Below, in pieces: positions 53,064 through 61,606 of a DNA stretch of 64,000 nucleotides. Position numbers and translations under genes: made by a program. Source of the stretch: Saliphagus infecundisoli (GTDB lineage: Archaea > Halobacteriota > Halobacteria > Halobacteriales > Natrialbaceae). The notes under the pieces were generated by a model. That model saw nothing but the letters and a program-made list of their open reading frames with translations, searched no databases and was not told where the DNA came from. How positions within the stretch are numbered: the first letter of the stretch is position 1; every line of letters starts with the position of its first letter. Location of the stretch: assembly GCF_020177375.1 (NCBI RefSeq), contig NZ_JAIWHV010000019.1:1-64000 (forward strand), read 5' to 3'.

Positions 53064-55391
53064 ATGGATGACTGCCGAGATACAAATGAGAACCCAGCGG
53101 GAGAAGACAATCATCAGGACAACAGCAGTCACCACCAGCACGGACCCGGCGACCCTGATGAAGCGGTTGACGAGTCTGACGAACAACGGGTAGAACAGGA
53201 GCTACTGGAGGAAGAGGCGCAACCTGCCGCCGAGGGTAAGGCGGTTCTTCACGAGCAGCATAAGCACACCGAACACAAAAGCGAAGGACACGACCCCGGT
53301 TCCCACGAGGGGCACGGTGAGGGCCATGGCGGGATGCACGAGGGTCACGAGCAGATGTTCCGCCGGCGCTTTTTCGTCTCGACACTCCTGTCGATTCCCG
53401 TCCTCCTGTACAGCGAAACATTGCAGGGATGGCTCGGCTTCTCCGTCCCAGCGTTTCCGGGTAGCGAATGGATCAACCCCGTCTTCGCGATAATCATCTT
53501 CGCGTACGGTGGAGTTCCGTTCCTCCAGATGGCGGTGCCGGAGCTGAAAGACCGGACACCGGGAATGATGACGCTGATCTCGATGGCGATCACCGTCGCG
53601 TTCGTCTACAGCCTGGCCACCGTCATCTTCCCTGCACAGTCGGCATTCTTCTGGGAGCTCGTCACGCTGATCGACATCATGCTGCTGGGCCACTGGATCG
53701 AGATGCGGTCGGTCCGCCGTGCCTCGAGCGCGGTCGACGAGCTGGCGAAGCTGATGCCCGATATTGCCGAGCGGATCACCAACAACGGGGAGACTGAGGA
53801 AGTCCCTGTTAGTAAACTCTCCGAGGACGATCTCGTACTGGTCCGGCCAGGTGCAAATGTTCCTGCTGACGGCATCGTTGAGGAAGGTGATTCGGACGTT
53901 GAAGAGTCGATGATCACGGGCGAGTCAAAACCGGTCTCGAAGAAACCTGGCGACGAGGTCATCGGTGGGACGATCAACGGCGACGGCAGTCTCCGCGTGC
54001 GCGTCGGTGCGACAGGCGAAGAGACGACGCTCGCGGGCATCATGCGACTCGTCGAGGAAGCCCAACAGAGCAAGTCCAAGACGCAGGTGCTGGCCGATAG
54101 AGCGGCTGGCTGGCTGTTCTACGTCGCCCTCGCGGCGGCAGTCGTGACAGCAATCGCGTGGACAATCGCGGTCTCGTTCAATGCAACGGTTATCGAGCGC
54201 GTCGTCACGGTGCTCGTCATCGCCTGCCCGCACGCACTCGGGCTCGCCATCCCGCTGGTCGTCGCGATTAACACGTCACTCGCCGCTCGTAACGGGATGC
54301 TTATTCGTGACCGCATCGCGATGGAAGAGGCAAGAAATTTGGACGCCATCATCTTCGATAAGACGGGGACGCTCACCGAAGGCGAGCACGGGGTCGTCGA
54401 CATGGCGACCGTCGACGGCGTCAACGAGAATGACGCACTCGCCCTAGCGGCGGCCGTCGAGAGCGACTCCGAACACATGATCGCGCGAGCCATTGGCGAA
54501 GCCGCCACAGGGCGAGAGTTAACCCCTCCTGATGCGTCCGACTTTGAGGCCATCAAAGGAAGAGGTGTCCGCGCAAACATTGACGCCTCCGGCTTCACCG
54601 GAGGCCCGTCGAACTCGTCTGAAAGTGGCGACGAGGTGTACGTCGGCGGACCGAATCTGCTAACCCAGCTCGACAATGAGGTTCCTGACCACCTCCAGCG
54701 CTTCGCTGACGAGGCCGGCCAGAACGCACAGACCGTCGTGTACCTCGTCCGCGAGGGTGAGCTGATTGCCGCGTTCGCGATGGCGGACGTGATCCGCGAT
54801 GAGAGTTTCCGCGTCGTTGAATCTCTCCACGAACTCGGCATCCAGGTGGCGATGCTGACCGGTGACTCCCAGGACGTCGCCACCGCAGTAGCCGACGAGC
54901 TGGGTATCGACACCGTGTTTTCGGAGGTTCTCCCTGGGGACAAGGACAAGAAAGTGCAGGAACTCCAGGACCAGGGCAAACTCGTGGGGATGGTTGGAGA
55001 CGGCGTTAACGACGCGCCGGCGTTGACTCGAGCAGACGTCGGGATCGCTATTGGAAGCGGCACCGACATAGCGGTCCAGTCGGCCGACGTTATCCTCGTC
55101 CAGAACAACCCGATGGACGTGGTTCGGCTCGTTAAACTGAGCAAGGCGAGCTACCGGAAGATGCAGGAGAATATCGTTTGGGCGGCCGGCTACAATCTCC
55201 TTGCACTCCCGCTCGCCGCAGGAATTCTTGCGCCGATTGGAATCGTTCTGTCGCCCGCTGTGGGTGCGCTCCTGATGTCGCTGAGTACTATCATCGTCGC
55301 AATCAACGCGCAACTGCTTCGGCGCGTTGATCTCTCTATCCACAGTCTTCCAGGAATAGCTTCAACAACTGGCGCTCAACCTGCAGACTGA
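53064..55391 (+). CDS. copB: CopB-type copper-exporting P-type ATPase
   Basis: A 775-residue P1B ATPase. The first 100 residues are rich in His ([40 protein letters not shown]) and probably bind metal. Transmembrane motif CPH is at 388-390, the mark of the CopB (P1B-3) group that moves copper. The phosphorylation site DKTGT is at 432-436 and the hinge GDGVND at 645-650. In the nucleotide domain the usual HP pair is HM (H471-M472). It exports copper from the cytoplasm, fitting the nearby copper enzymes NirK and halocyanin. Confidence 0.93.
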   Translation: MDDCRDTNENPAGEDNHQDNSSHHQHGPGDPDEAVDESDEQRVEQELLEEEAQPAAEGKAVLHEQHKHTEHKSEGHDPGSHEGHGEGHGGMHEGHEQMFRRRFFVSTLLSIPVLLYSETLQGWLGFSVPAFPGSEWINPVFAIIIFAYGGVPFLQMAVPELKDRTPGMMTLISMAITVAFVYSLATVIFPAQSAFFWELVTLIDIMLLGHWIEMRSVRRASSAVDELAKLMPDIAERITNNGETEEVPVSKLSEDDLVLVRPGANVPADGIVEEGDSDVEESMITGESKPVSKKPGDEVIGGTINGDGSLRVRVGATGEETTLAGIMRLVEEAQQSKSKTQVLADRAAGWLFYVALAAAVVTAIAWTIAVSFNATVIERVVTVLVIACPHALGLAIPLVVAINTSLAARNGMLIRDRIAMEEARNLDAIIFDKTGTLTEGEHGVVDMATVDGVNENDALALAAAVESDSEHMIARAIGEAATGRELTPPDASDFEAIKGRGVRANIDASGFTGGPSNSSESGDEVYVGGPNLLTQLDNEVPDHLQRFADEAGQNAQTVVYLVREGELIAAFAMADVIRDESFRVVESLHELGIQVAMLTGDSQDVATAVADELGIDTVFSEVLPGDKDKKVQELQDQGKLVGMVGDGVNDAPALTRADVGIAIGSGTDIAVQSADVILVQNNPMDVVRLVKLSKASYRKMQENIVWAAGYNLLALPLAAGILAPIGIVLSPAVGALLMSLSTIIVAINAQLLRRVDLSIHSLPGIASTTGAQPAD

Positions 55392-55872
55392 GAGTCTCTG
55401 TTCACTTCAGGATGCCTTGTTTTGCCGCCGATTGACGGAAGCTTCAGACGCTCTCACGGGGAAAATTCCGTCAGGCTCCGCAGGATTTGGACGCCGTCTG
55501 ACGATATGGAATTGCTCAGACGGCTGTCGCGTCTAGATTACGCGTGAGTGATACCTGTTCGTGTTCGTCCCGATCCGTCGTCGATCCGGTCTCCGTCCAG
55601 AAAAACCTCAATCAGCGATCAAAGGAATCAAGCAAGTCGAGGTTGAGAAAACAATATTATCTCTCGAAAATACTTCAAATCATCCGACGAACAACAGGAG
55701 ATCGTAAAAAGTTTAGCATCCATAATCCATCAGGACATTATCGACCCATCGGATTTAATGTTAGAACAGATATCACGAAAAGAACTCGAAGAGACTCGTC
55801 CGATTGCTCAACTCTTCGACCTAGGAGATGAATTACAGGATTGTGACTGTGGGTCTCTCTCATGAAAGCGTG
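55392..55872. other. Region with an open frame lacking a start
   Basis: A plus-strand frame is open from about 55645 to a TGA at 55861-55863 and encodes KYFKSSDEQQEIVKSLASII, then IIDPSDLMLEQISRKELEETRPIAQLFDLGDELQDCDC. Its composition is that of a real acidic protein, but no start codon precedes it except an internal ATG near 55757. It is probably the end of a broken gene. The rest shows no gene. Confidence 0.4.
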
Positions 55873-55944
55873 CTATCTTAGCACGTGTGCTACCGTATAG
55901 GACCAACGCTCATCCCGATAGACCGTAACTTGGTGTAGAGCCAT
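55873..55944 (-). CDS. Possible 23-residue product behind the duplicated operator
   Basis: The ATG at 55944 opens a 23-codon frame (MALHQVTVYRDERWSYTVAH, then VLR and TAG). It is mentioned because it is placed after a TATA-like TTTTAAT and a copy of the GTGCACTGGGTGCAC palindrome in the same order as the ribbon-helix-helix gene. It may be the stub of a truncated second gene of that regulon. Confidence 0.25.
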   Translation of the reverse strand: MALHQVTVYRDERWSYTVAHVLR

Positions 55945-55977
55945 CTTGATTATCTACTATTGCGGGTGGAAAATGCT

Positions 55978-55992
55978 GTGCACTGGGTGCAC
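55978..55992 (-). promoter_or_regulatory. GTGCAC-type operator, copy 1
   Basis: GTGCACTGGGTGCAC, two GTGCAC hexamers three bases apart. The same 15 bases (16 with the preceding T) recur at 56232-56246. Here the site is downstream of the ribbon-helix-helix gene, followed leftward by the ATG at 55944, with an A/T-rich TATA-like element (TTTTAATC, about 55997-56004) just to its right. Confidence 0.6.
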
Positions 55993-56022
55993 GACGATTA
56001 AAATTGGTTAGAGGTCGTTTTT

Positions 56023-56208
56023 TCATCGACGGATAATTATCTCTCGAACGCGAGCAACGTGATCAACGTCAGATTCAAAATACGCTGTAAGGATTGCTTC
56101 CACGCTCTCGGAGCGTGAGGCTCCGAGATCAGCACATTCATCGACCAGTTCTTCAAGTTCGTCAACGAGTTCCTCCGGAAGAGCCACGCCAAACTTTTCT
56201 CTAGACAT
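56023..56208 (-). CDS. Ribbon-helix-helix DNA-binding protein
   Basis: A 61-residue protein whose first strand and helices read MSREKFGVALPEELVDELEELVDECADLGASRSESVEAIL, the ribbon-helix-helix plan of CopG/NikR-type regulators, where the strand KFGVAL contacts DNA. It ends in basic residues. A palindromic GTGCACTGGGTGCAC lies 23 bases before its ATG, so it probably represses itself by binding there. Antitoxins share this fold, but no toxin gene is adjacent. Confidence 0.82.
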   Translation of the reverse strand: MSREKFGVALPEELVDELEELVDECADLGASRSESVEAILTAYFESDVDHVARVREIIIRR

Positions 56209-56231
56209 AATTGAGACCCTCTAAAAACTCT

Positions 56232-56246
56232 GTGCACTGGGTGCAC
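56232..56246 (-). promoter_or_regulatory. GTGCAC-type operator, copy 2
   Basis: Identical to copy 1 at 55978-55992. It is between a TATA-like TTAAGATAA (about 56247-56255, read leftward) and the ATG of the ribbon-helix-helix gene, covering the expected transcription start: the place for an autorepressor. Confidence 0.65.
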
Positions 56247-56316
56247 AGTTATCTTAACGATTTACCGCAGTTTCTCTAACGTGGCTCTGCCGAGTTACAG
56301 TTTATCGAGATGAGCG

Positions 56317-57339
56317 TCACGCGAGTCCGATAGCCTCGGCAATCAGTTCGTGCGACCGAAGCGCGTCGGCGTGGGTTGCGTGGATGTGCTGTATCATCAC
56401 TTCGTCAACGCCAACACGTTCCGTCAACTGTTCGAGAAGAGACGCAAGTGTCTCCGGACTGCCGGAAATCGCTCGCGGCCATTCGTCAGCATCAAGTGTT
56501 CGGGGCGTCGGTTCGGGAACCTTCCCGAGTTCGTCGATAGCTTCTTCGATAGAGGGTCTTGTTCCGACGACACCACGTTGCATTCGCTTGTATGATGCCT
56601 CGGCTACGGCCCGGAGCCGTGCTGCCTCCTCATCAGTCTCGGCACAGACCGCGTTCACCGCAATCATTCCTTGTGGTTCGTCTATACTTCCAGCCAGTAC
56701 CGACGACTGGAATTGCTCGCGGTACTCCTCAAACGAGTGAGTGGCGAACTTCGGTCGAATAAACGCCGCGAAGCAGTACGGGAGCCCGAGTTTGGCTGCG
56801 ATTGCCGCGCTCGACGGGCTAGATCCGAGTGCCCACGGATCCGGAGTTCCCGTGCCTGACCGTGGAATCTGCAAGTCATTATACGGATGGTCGTCGGGGT
56901 AGTCGTTGTAGAGATGGTTGACGACAGCCTCAATCTTCTCCCTGTGATCTTCATCAGGATTTTGGACGTGCCGATCTGTCCCGAGTGCGCGGTCGGCGGC
57001 TGGCGACCCGTTCGCTCGGCCAAGTCCCGCATCGATACGTCCCGGAGCGAGCGCGTCCAGCACACCGAACTGTTCGGCGACTTTGAATGGGCTGTAGTGG
57101 TTGAGAAGTACCGCTCCGGAACCGAGCCGAATCGAGTCTGTTTTAGCAGCGAGGTGCCCGAGCAGTACTTCGGGCGTCGTCCCGGCGATAGAGTCCGCCA
57201 TACCATGATGTTCGGCGACCCAGAACCGAGAGTACCCAAGCCGTTCGGCGTGTTGGGCGGCCTCAACGGTGTTGGTGTACGCATCACTCGCAGTCCCGTT
57301 AGTGGGAACGGGGGAAAGGTCGACGATAGAGAGATCCAT
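56317..57339 (-). CDS. Luciferase-like flavin-dependent oxidoreductase
   Basis: A 340-residue LLM-class TIM-barrel enzyme using reduced FMN or F420. Family signs are MDLSIVDLSPVPTNGTASDAY, YSRFWVAEHHGMADSIAGTTPEVLLGHLAAKT, IRLGSGAVLLNHYSPFKVAEQFGVLDALAPGRIDAGLGRANG and PDPWALGSSPSSAAIAAKLGLPYCFA. Substrate unknown. Haloarchaea make F420, so F420 is plausible. It is divergent from a small FAD protein. Confidence 0.9.
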   Translation of the reverse strand: MDLSIVDLSPVPTNGTASDAYTNTVEAAQHAERLGYSRFWVAEHHGMADSIAGTTPEVLLGHLAAKTDSIRLGSGAVLLNHYSPFKVAEQFGVLDALAPGRIDAGLGRANGSPAADRALGTDRHVQNPDEDHREKIEAVVNHLYNDYPDDHPYNDLQIPRSGTGTPDPWALGSSPSSAAIAAKLGLPYCFAAFIRPKFATHSFEEYREQFQSSVLAGSIDEPQGMIAVNAVCAETDEEAARLRAVAEASYKRMQRGVVGTRPSIEEAIDELGKVPEPTPRTLDADEWPRAISGSPETLASLLEQLTERVGVDEVMIQHIHATHADALRSHELIAEAIGLA

Positions 57340-57516
57340 ACCTGAATTCGGGGGCTGTAACAGTTAACTGTTTGGTTAGTCAAGCACTTCCTTCCACCAG
57401 TTGATCAGACTCTCTCTGGGACGTGCTCAGGGATAGTCTCTCGACACGCCCTCGCTTGTGGCTTCGTCTCGATGAGATTGGGAAGCTTTTTCGTACTGAC
57501 CAAGTAATTAGCCAAT

Positions 57517-58104
57517 ATGGCAGATGTACTCGTTATCGGCGGCGGCCCGGCTGGCCTCAGTACCGCGCTGTTTACGGCGAAGAACGGTCTCGAAACGACT
57601 GTCTTCGACACCGACGATACGTGGATGCACAAGGCCCATCTGTTCAATTACCCCGGAATCGGATCAATCGACGGGTCGAACTATATGGCCACCCTCCGCG
57701 AACAAGTCGACGATTTCGGTGTCGTCCGTCACCAGGACACCGAAATCACGTCGGTTTCTACAACCGATGATGAGTTCCTCGTCACATCAGATGACGACGA
57801 ATACACTGCAGACTACGTCGTATTAGCGACGGGGGCAAATCGTGATCTCGCGGATGATCTAGGCTGTGCGTTTTCCGACGAGGGCGTCGTTGACGTGGAC
57901 GTGACGATGGAAACGTCGGTCGAAGACGCCTACGCAACGGGCGCGATGGTTCGAACTGAAGAGTGGCAGGCGGTTATCTCCGCAGGTGACGGTGCGGCAG
58001 CCGCGCTCAACATTCTCACAAAAGAGAAGGGCGAGCACTTCCACGACTTCGACGTACCAGCCGATGCTGAGGAACTCTTCGGGTCGTTAGTCGATACTGA
58101 GTAA
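57517..58104 (+). CDS. Short FAD-dependent oxidoreductase (thioredoxin-reductase-like)
   Basis: A 195-residue protein with one FAD domain: the dinucleotide motif VLVIGGGPAGLSTALFTAKNGLETTVFD at the N-terminus, YVVLATGANRD in the middle, and VEDAYATGAMVR...AVISAGDGAAAALNIL at the end. It lacks the NAD(P)H domain and the redox CxxC of thioredoxin reductase, so it is not a complete TrxR. It might oxidise a small thiol or work with a partner. It precedes a transporter on the same strand. Confidence 0.85.
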   Translation: MADVLVIGGGPAGLSTALFTAKNGLETTVFDTDDTWMHKAHLFNYPGIGSIDGSNYMATLREQVDDFGVVRHQDTEITSVSTTDDEFLVTSDDDEYTADYVVLATGANRDLADDLGCAFSDEGVVDVDVTMETSVEDAYATGAMVRTEEWQAVISAGDGAAAALNILTKEKGEHFHDFDVPADAEELFGSLVDTE

Positions 58105-58237
58105 TTAGTGCTCTTAGGTCTCCGCTCACCTTGTTCGCTACCTGTCCTGTATGCGGGAGTCTGCCCAAACAGGTGTAACCGATATCCCAGACACGATTCC
58201 GTCGGCCTGACGACGACCTCTTGATGAGTTCATCCCT

Positions 58238-59425
58238 ATGAGTGAACGATCCCGACTTGCGGCCGTCGTCTGGAGCGTCCTTGTTTCACAGGTGTTTCTC
58301 TATCCAGGACTCGACGAAATCGTCTCGGTGCTGGGGGGTGGTGAGAGTATTCTCTCGGGGACGTGGTTCTTGGTCGCTGAGTTCGGTTCGTTCGTCGTCT
58401 TTGCTGTGCTATGGGGCATCGCTAGTGATTCGCTTAGTGCTCGAACACCACTTGTCGTGCTTGGTGCTGCGGGAGGTGCAATGAGTTATCTTACAGTTGC
58501 GGTCGCACCCGCCGTCGGTCTCGAGTTCGGCGCCGTATTGTTGTTGCGTGTAATTGGCGGCGCATTCACGATTGGTGCGTTCTCGCTATCAATTACGATG
58601 CTGATGGACCTCTCAGGTGGTCACGGCCGAAATATGGGTGCGGCCGGGACGGCTATTGGACTCGGTGCGGCACTTGGTTCAGTCGTTGGCGGTCAACTCA
58701 CGAATGTTGACCCGCTTTCGCCTCTGTATGGGGGTGCAGCGCTCCTCGCTGGCGCAGCCGTCCTCGCTGCCACAGTTCCCGACCGGAGTTCTGCCGGCGG
58801 ACTTCCTGTCGACACAGTCGTCAATCGCATCCGAACTCGCCCGACGTTACTCGTACCGTTTGCGTTCGGCTACATCGATCGTTTAACTGCGGGGTTCTTC
58901 GCGTTGACTGGGGTTGCCTACTTTAGGGAGATGTTTGGTATCGATGCCGCACAAGCGGGTCTCACACTCGCGTTGTTCTTCGTTCCGTTTGCGGTGTTGC
59001 AGTATCCAGTCGGCTCACTCTCCGATCGGATCGGCCGCTTCTTCCCCGTTATCATCGGATCGATGTTATACGGAATCACGATCATTGCTGTCGCCCTCGT
59101 CCCCGGATACGGTATCGCAGCAAGCCTGATGATTCTCGTCGGTATCTGCGGAGCGTTAGTCTCTCCGACGACGATGGCTCTCGTCACCGATATCGTACCG
59201 GCGACAGAACGGGGCGCTGCCATGGGTGGATTCAACGTGTTCGGGAGCCTCGGTATGTTAAGCGGATTCATTATCGGGGGGACTGTCACAGAACTCTACG
59301 GCTATCTGCCAGCATTTTTCGCTGCCGGCGGGCTGGAGATAGCGATTGCAGTCGTTGCGTCAAAAGCTGTCTGGGAAATTACTCTTACCGAACGGGATCC
59401 GACGTCTCGCGCGGATAGCAACTAA
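58238..59425 (+). CDS. Major facilitator superfamily transporter
   Basis: A 395-residue MFS protein with about 12 helices. The loop-2/3 type signature is visible as GIASDSLSARTPLVVLG, and the half-repeat as GSLSDRIGRFFPVIIG. GAAGTAIGLGAALGSVVGGQL resembles the antiporter motif of drug-proton exchangers. Substrate unknown. It lies 133 bases after the short FAD protein on the same strand, possibly an operon. Confidence 0.88.
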   Translation: MSERSRLAAVVWSVLVSQVFLYPGLDEIVSVLGGGESILSGTWFLVAEFGSFVVFAVLWGIASDSLSARTPLVVLGAAGGAMSYLTVAVAPAVGLEFGAVLLLRVIGGAFTIGAFSLSITMLMDLSGGHGRNMGAAGTAIGLGAALGSVVGGQLTNVDPLSPLYGGAALLAGAAVLAATVPDRSSAGGLPVDTVVNRIRTRPTLLVPFAFGYIDRLTAGFFALTGVAYFREMFGIDAAQAGLTLALFFVPFAVLQYPVGSLSDRIGRFFPVIIGSMLYGITIIAVALVPGYGIAASLMILVGICGALVSPTTMALVTDIVPATERGAAMGGFNVFGSLGMLSGFIIGGTVTELYGYLPAFFAAGGLEIAIAVVASKAVWEITLTERDPTSRADSN

Positions 59426-59686
59426 GGAGACCAAACGAAATATCGAATTGAGCGGAATGGCATGGCATCCTCTGCGCGCGTCAGTATCACACTGATTCGA
59501 CACGCCAAGTGTATCTATATTCTCATTTACCATAATAGCATTTAACAATCGGGTTTGTAATCCACATCGAAAATTAAACCAGAGTACAGTATAGAGAGTC
59601 CAGATGAGAGAGGAAAAGATTCGTACCGTTAGGTAGCATGTCCTCTCGATAGGAAAGCTTTTACTTCCAGTGTTCAAAAATATTCT

Positions 59687-59902
59687 ATGGTTCTTCGAGA
59701 TTATTTTGAGTCTGACACTCGGTTCTACTATGCGATCGGTGTATTCATTATTCTAATCTACTGTAGTGTGGTTACCATAACTGCAATAAGTGGTCTCGCA
59801 GTCGTAGATCGACGAATCATTCCGCTCACAGTCGGATTCTTCATATTTATGTTTGTGTATTTTATTTCAATAAGCGTACAAGCACTCGAACCCGATGTTT
59901 AA
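59687..59902 (+). CDS. Small two-helix membrane protein
   Basis: 71 residues with two helices: FYYAIGVFIILIYCSVVTITAISGL and IIPLTVGFFIFMFVYFISISVQAL, joined by a short charged turn (VVDRR). No family recognised. Its composition is less acidic and more A/T-rich than its neighbours. Confidence 0.55.
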   Translation: MVLRDYFESDTRFYYAIGVFIILIYCSVVTITAISGLAVVDRRIIPLTVGFFIFMFVYFISISVQALEPDV

Positions 59903-60213
59903 ACAGTTCGCAGCGGTGCGGATGCACATATAGTTATCTCGCCTAGTTCAGTTGTCAGCAAATTTCTGAACGAAGAGACCATGCTACTATCTCCTGACAA
60001 GCGCTATATTTTCGATTGAAACTGTAGTCTCGCCATCCATCATAAGAAGAAGGTCTCTGGTAACCCGTATACGAACAGTATCGATCATGTTGACAGTCAC
60101 TGAGAGGTCGCCTTCGTCAGTTCACCTTAGATAATCAGATGGATTGCTTCCTATCTTTCTTAGGCGAGAGAATCCCGGTGCTCACGCCGGTGTGAATCGT
60201 CCACTCCCGGAGA
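59903..60213. other. Intergenic stretch with debris
   Basis: About 310 bases. A minus-strand frame (stop at about 59987) reads VTVNMIDTVRIRVTRDLLLMMDGETTVSIENIALVRR and could be the end of a lost gene. Near 60165-60192 is an inverted-repeat tract (CCGGTG...CACCGG on either side of CTCACG) that may be the end of the TnpB element. Confidence 0.35.
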
Positions 60214-60430
60214 TCAGTCTCCGGCAATTGGCAGGTGACTCTCGCCGTTCACCATCCCACCATTCACACGCACGTCTACTGGTACGTCTCCGCCCCCCGG
60301 CTTGGGCGAGGAACGGAATCTATGTGGTCGTTTCCGGGCGTATCGGAGCCCGATGTTTTTCGCTGCGTTGTAGTCAGCGTTGACCTCGTACCGCACTTCT
60401 GGCAGTGAAAGTGTTCGCTATTGTGGTCCC
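60214..60430 (-). pseudogene. TnpB (IS200/IS605) C-terminal remnant
   Basis: The last part of a TnpB RNA-guided nuclease. EHFHCQKCG (the second zinc knuckle) is in one frame; after a one-base loss, [21 protein letters not shown] (the final RuvC Asp block) is in another, followed by [23 protein letters not shown] and a stop at 60214. Upstream, an in-frame stop cuts the gene. The nuclease core is absent. Confidence 0.8.
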
Positions 60431-60611
60431 CTCCCTACTCGCGTCTCCGTGCGACAGAGCGTCGCACTTCCGGCGCTCGTTGAGGAAGGGGGCTCCGCCT
60501 TGCGAATAAGCTGAACCGACTGCAGCTCAGGGATGGGAGTAACGACACCGTGGTAGTGCCAGCACTTCGTCGGTGTGCAAACCTGCAACCACCCAACTCA
60601 GCAATACCGGT

Positions 60612-60650
60612 CTTATGGGAAGCCCCATCGTTTGCGACGGGGAGGATGTC
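60612..60650 (+). mobile_element. IS200/IS605-type right-end hairpin
   Basis: The sequence GAAGCCCCATCGTTTGCGAC followed by GGGGAGGATGTCAC forms a stem (CCCCATCG with CGACGGGG, one mismatch) and ends in GATGTCAC, a form I associate with right ends of haloarchaeal IS1341-like elements. It points the opposite way to the TnpB remnant at 60214-60430, so at least two element fragments or an inversion are involved. It abuts the end of the MBL hydrolase gene. Confidence 0.5.
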
Positions 60651-61506
60651 ACGAGGTGAGCGTGAGACCGTCTTCAGCTACTATCACATTACCGTCGAAG
60701 ACTGATTCGGCATTTCGTTGCATTGCATCGAGGTCGCGGTACGGCATGATGTGTGTGAGAACGAGGGTCTGCACGCCGGCGTTCTGTGCGATCTCCCCAG
60801 CATCGGTCGCATCGCAGTGGTTGGCAGTCAACGTGGACTCGTTAAGACCTTCTTCTCCTGCTGCATGCTGTGGCCACACGAACTGGTCCTCTTCGTTTGG
60901 AACACGGTTTTCGTCGACCGGTGCAGTGTTGCAATCCTGAACGAGGATATCGGCGTCAGCTGCGAACTCGGCGAGTGATGGGATCTTCCGCGTGTCGCCA
61001 GAAAAGACGAACGACGACCCGGTTTCGTGTTCTTCGAACCGGTACGCGTATGTCTCGATCGAGTGTTCGACTGGCAAAGCGTCGATCTCCCAGCCATCCA
61101 TCTGTTGACTGAACTCATCCGTCACACGTTTGGTCTCGATGCTCGAAATCCCATCCGTTGGATAGATGTCCTTCCGATACTCAATGTCTTCTGCATAGAC
61201 GTCGTACAGCGAATCAACGAGCCGGTCTGTTCCGTCTGGGCCATACACCGTAAGCGATTCACGACCTGCTTCCGTCCAGCTGGTAAAGGCGAAGTGAAAG
61301 AACGACGCGTTGTGATCTAAATGATGATGGGTGAAAAATAACCTCTCGATTTCTCCCATGTCGATATCGGAATCCATCAACCCATAGACTGTCTTGGGCC
61401 CACAGTCGATCAACACCGTGTCGTCCGCTATGTTAATCACGAGGCTCGTACCGCCACGTTCTGGGATTGGAACGGGACTCCCTGTCCCAACTAACGTGAT
61501 TTCCAT
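60649..61506 (-). CDS. MBL-fold metallohydrolase (RNase Z-like)
   Basis: A 285-residue soluble hydrolase. Metal-binding landmarks are MEITLVGTGSPVPIPERGGTSLVI, FFTHHHLDHNASF (the HxHxDH motif), FVFSGDTRKIP (the Asp), and LVLTHIMPY (final His). The plan is close to the RNase Z/arylsulfatase-like branch, but the substrate cannot be read. Its stop codon lies in the terminal bases of the IS right end, so its last residues or stop may have been set by that insertion. Confidence 0.87.
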   Translation of the reverse strand: MEITLVGTGSPVPIPERGGTSLVINIADDTVLIDCGPKTVYGLMDSDIDMGEIERLFFTHHHLDHNASFFHFAFTSWTEAGRESLTVYGPDGTDRLVDSLYDVYAEDIEYRKDIYPTDGISSIETKRVTDEFSQQMDGWEIDALPVEHSIETYAYRFEEHETGSSFVFSGDTRKIPSLAEFAADADILVQDCNTAPVDENRVPNEEDQFVWPQHAAGEEGLNESTLTANHCDATDAGEIAQNAGVQTLVLTHIMPYRDLDAMQRNAESVFDGNVIVAEDGLTLTS

Positions 61507-61606
61507 GCTTCAGAATAGCACGAGAGTACCTTTGTATGTTCGTGTTACCTCCAAATCCTACTGATTGGTCTCTTCTCGATATGTGAGTACGACTCAGAAG
61601 CCTCTG

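Noticed and set aside
53064-53400. His-rich N-terminus of the copper ATPase considered as a separate metallochaperone gene
   Set aside because: The frame runs without a break into the ATPase membrane domain, and no internal stop or start separates them.
56023-56208. Ribbon-helix-helix protein called as an antitoxin of a toxin-antitoxin pair
   Set aside because: No toxin-sized gene is adjacent or overlapping on the same strand, so only a regulator call is supported.
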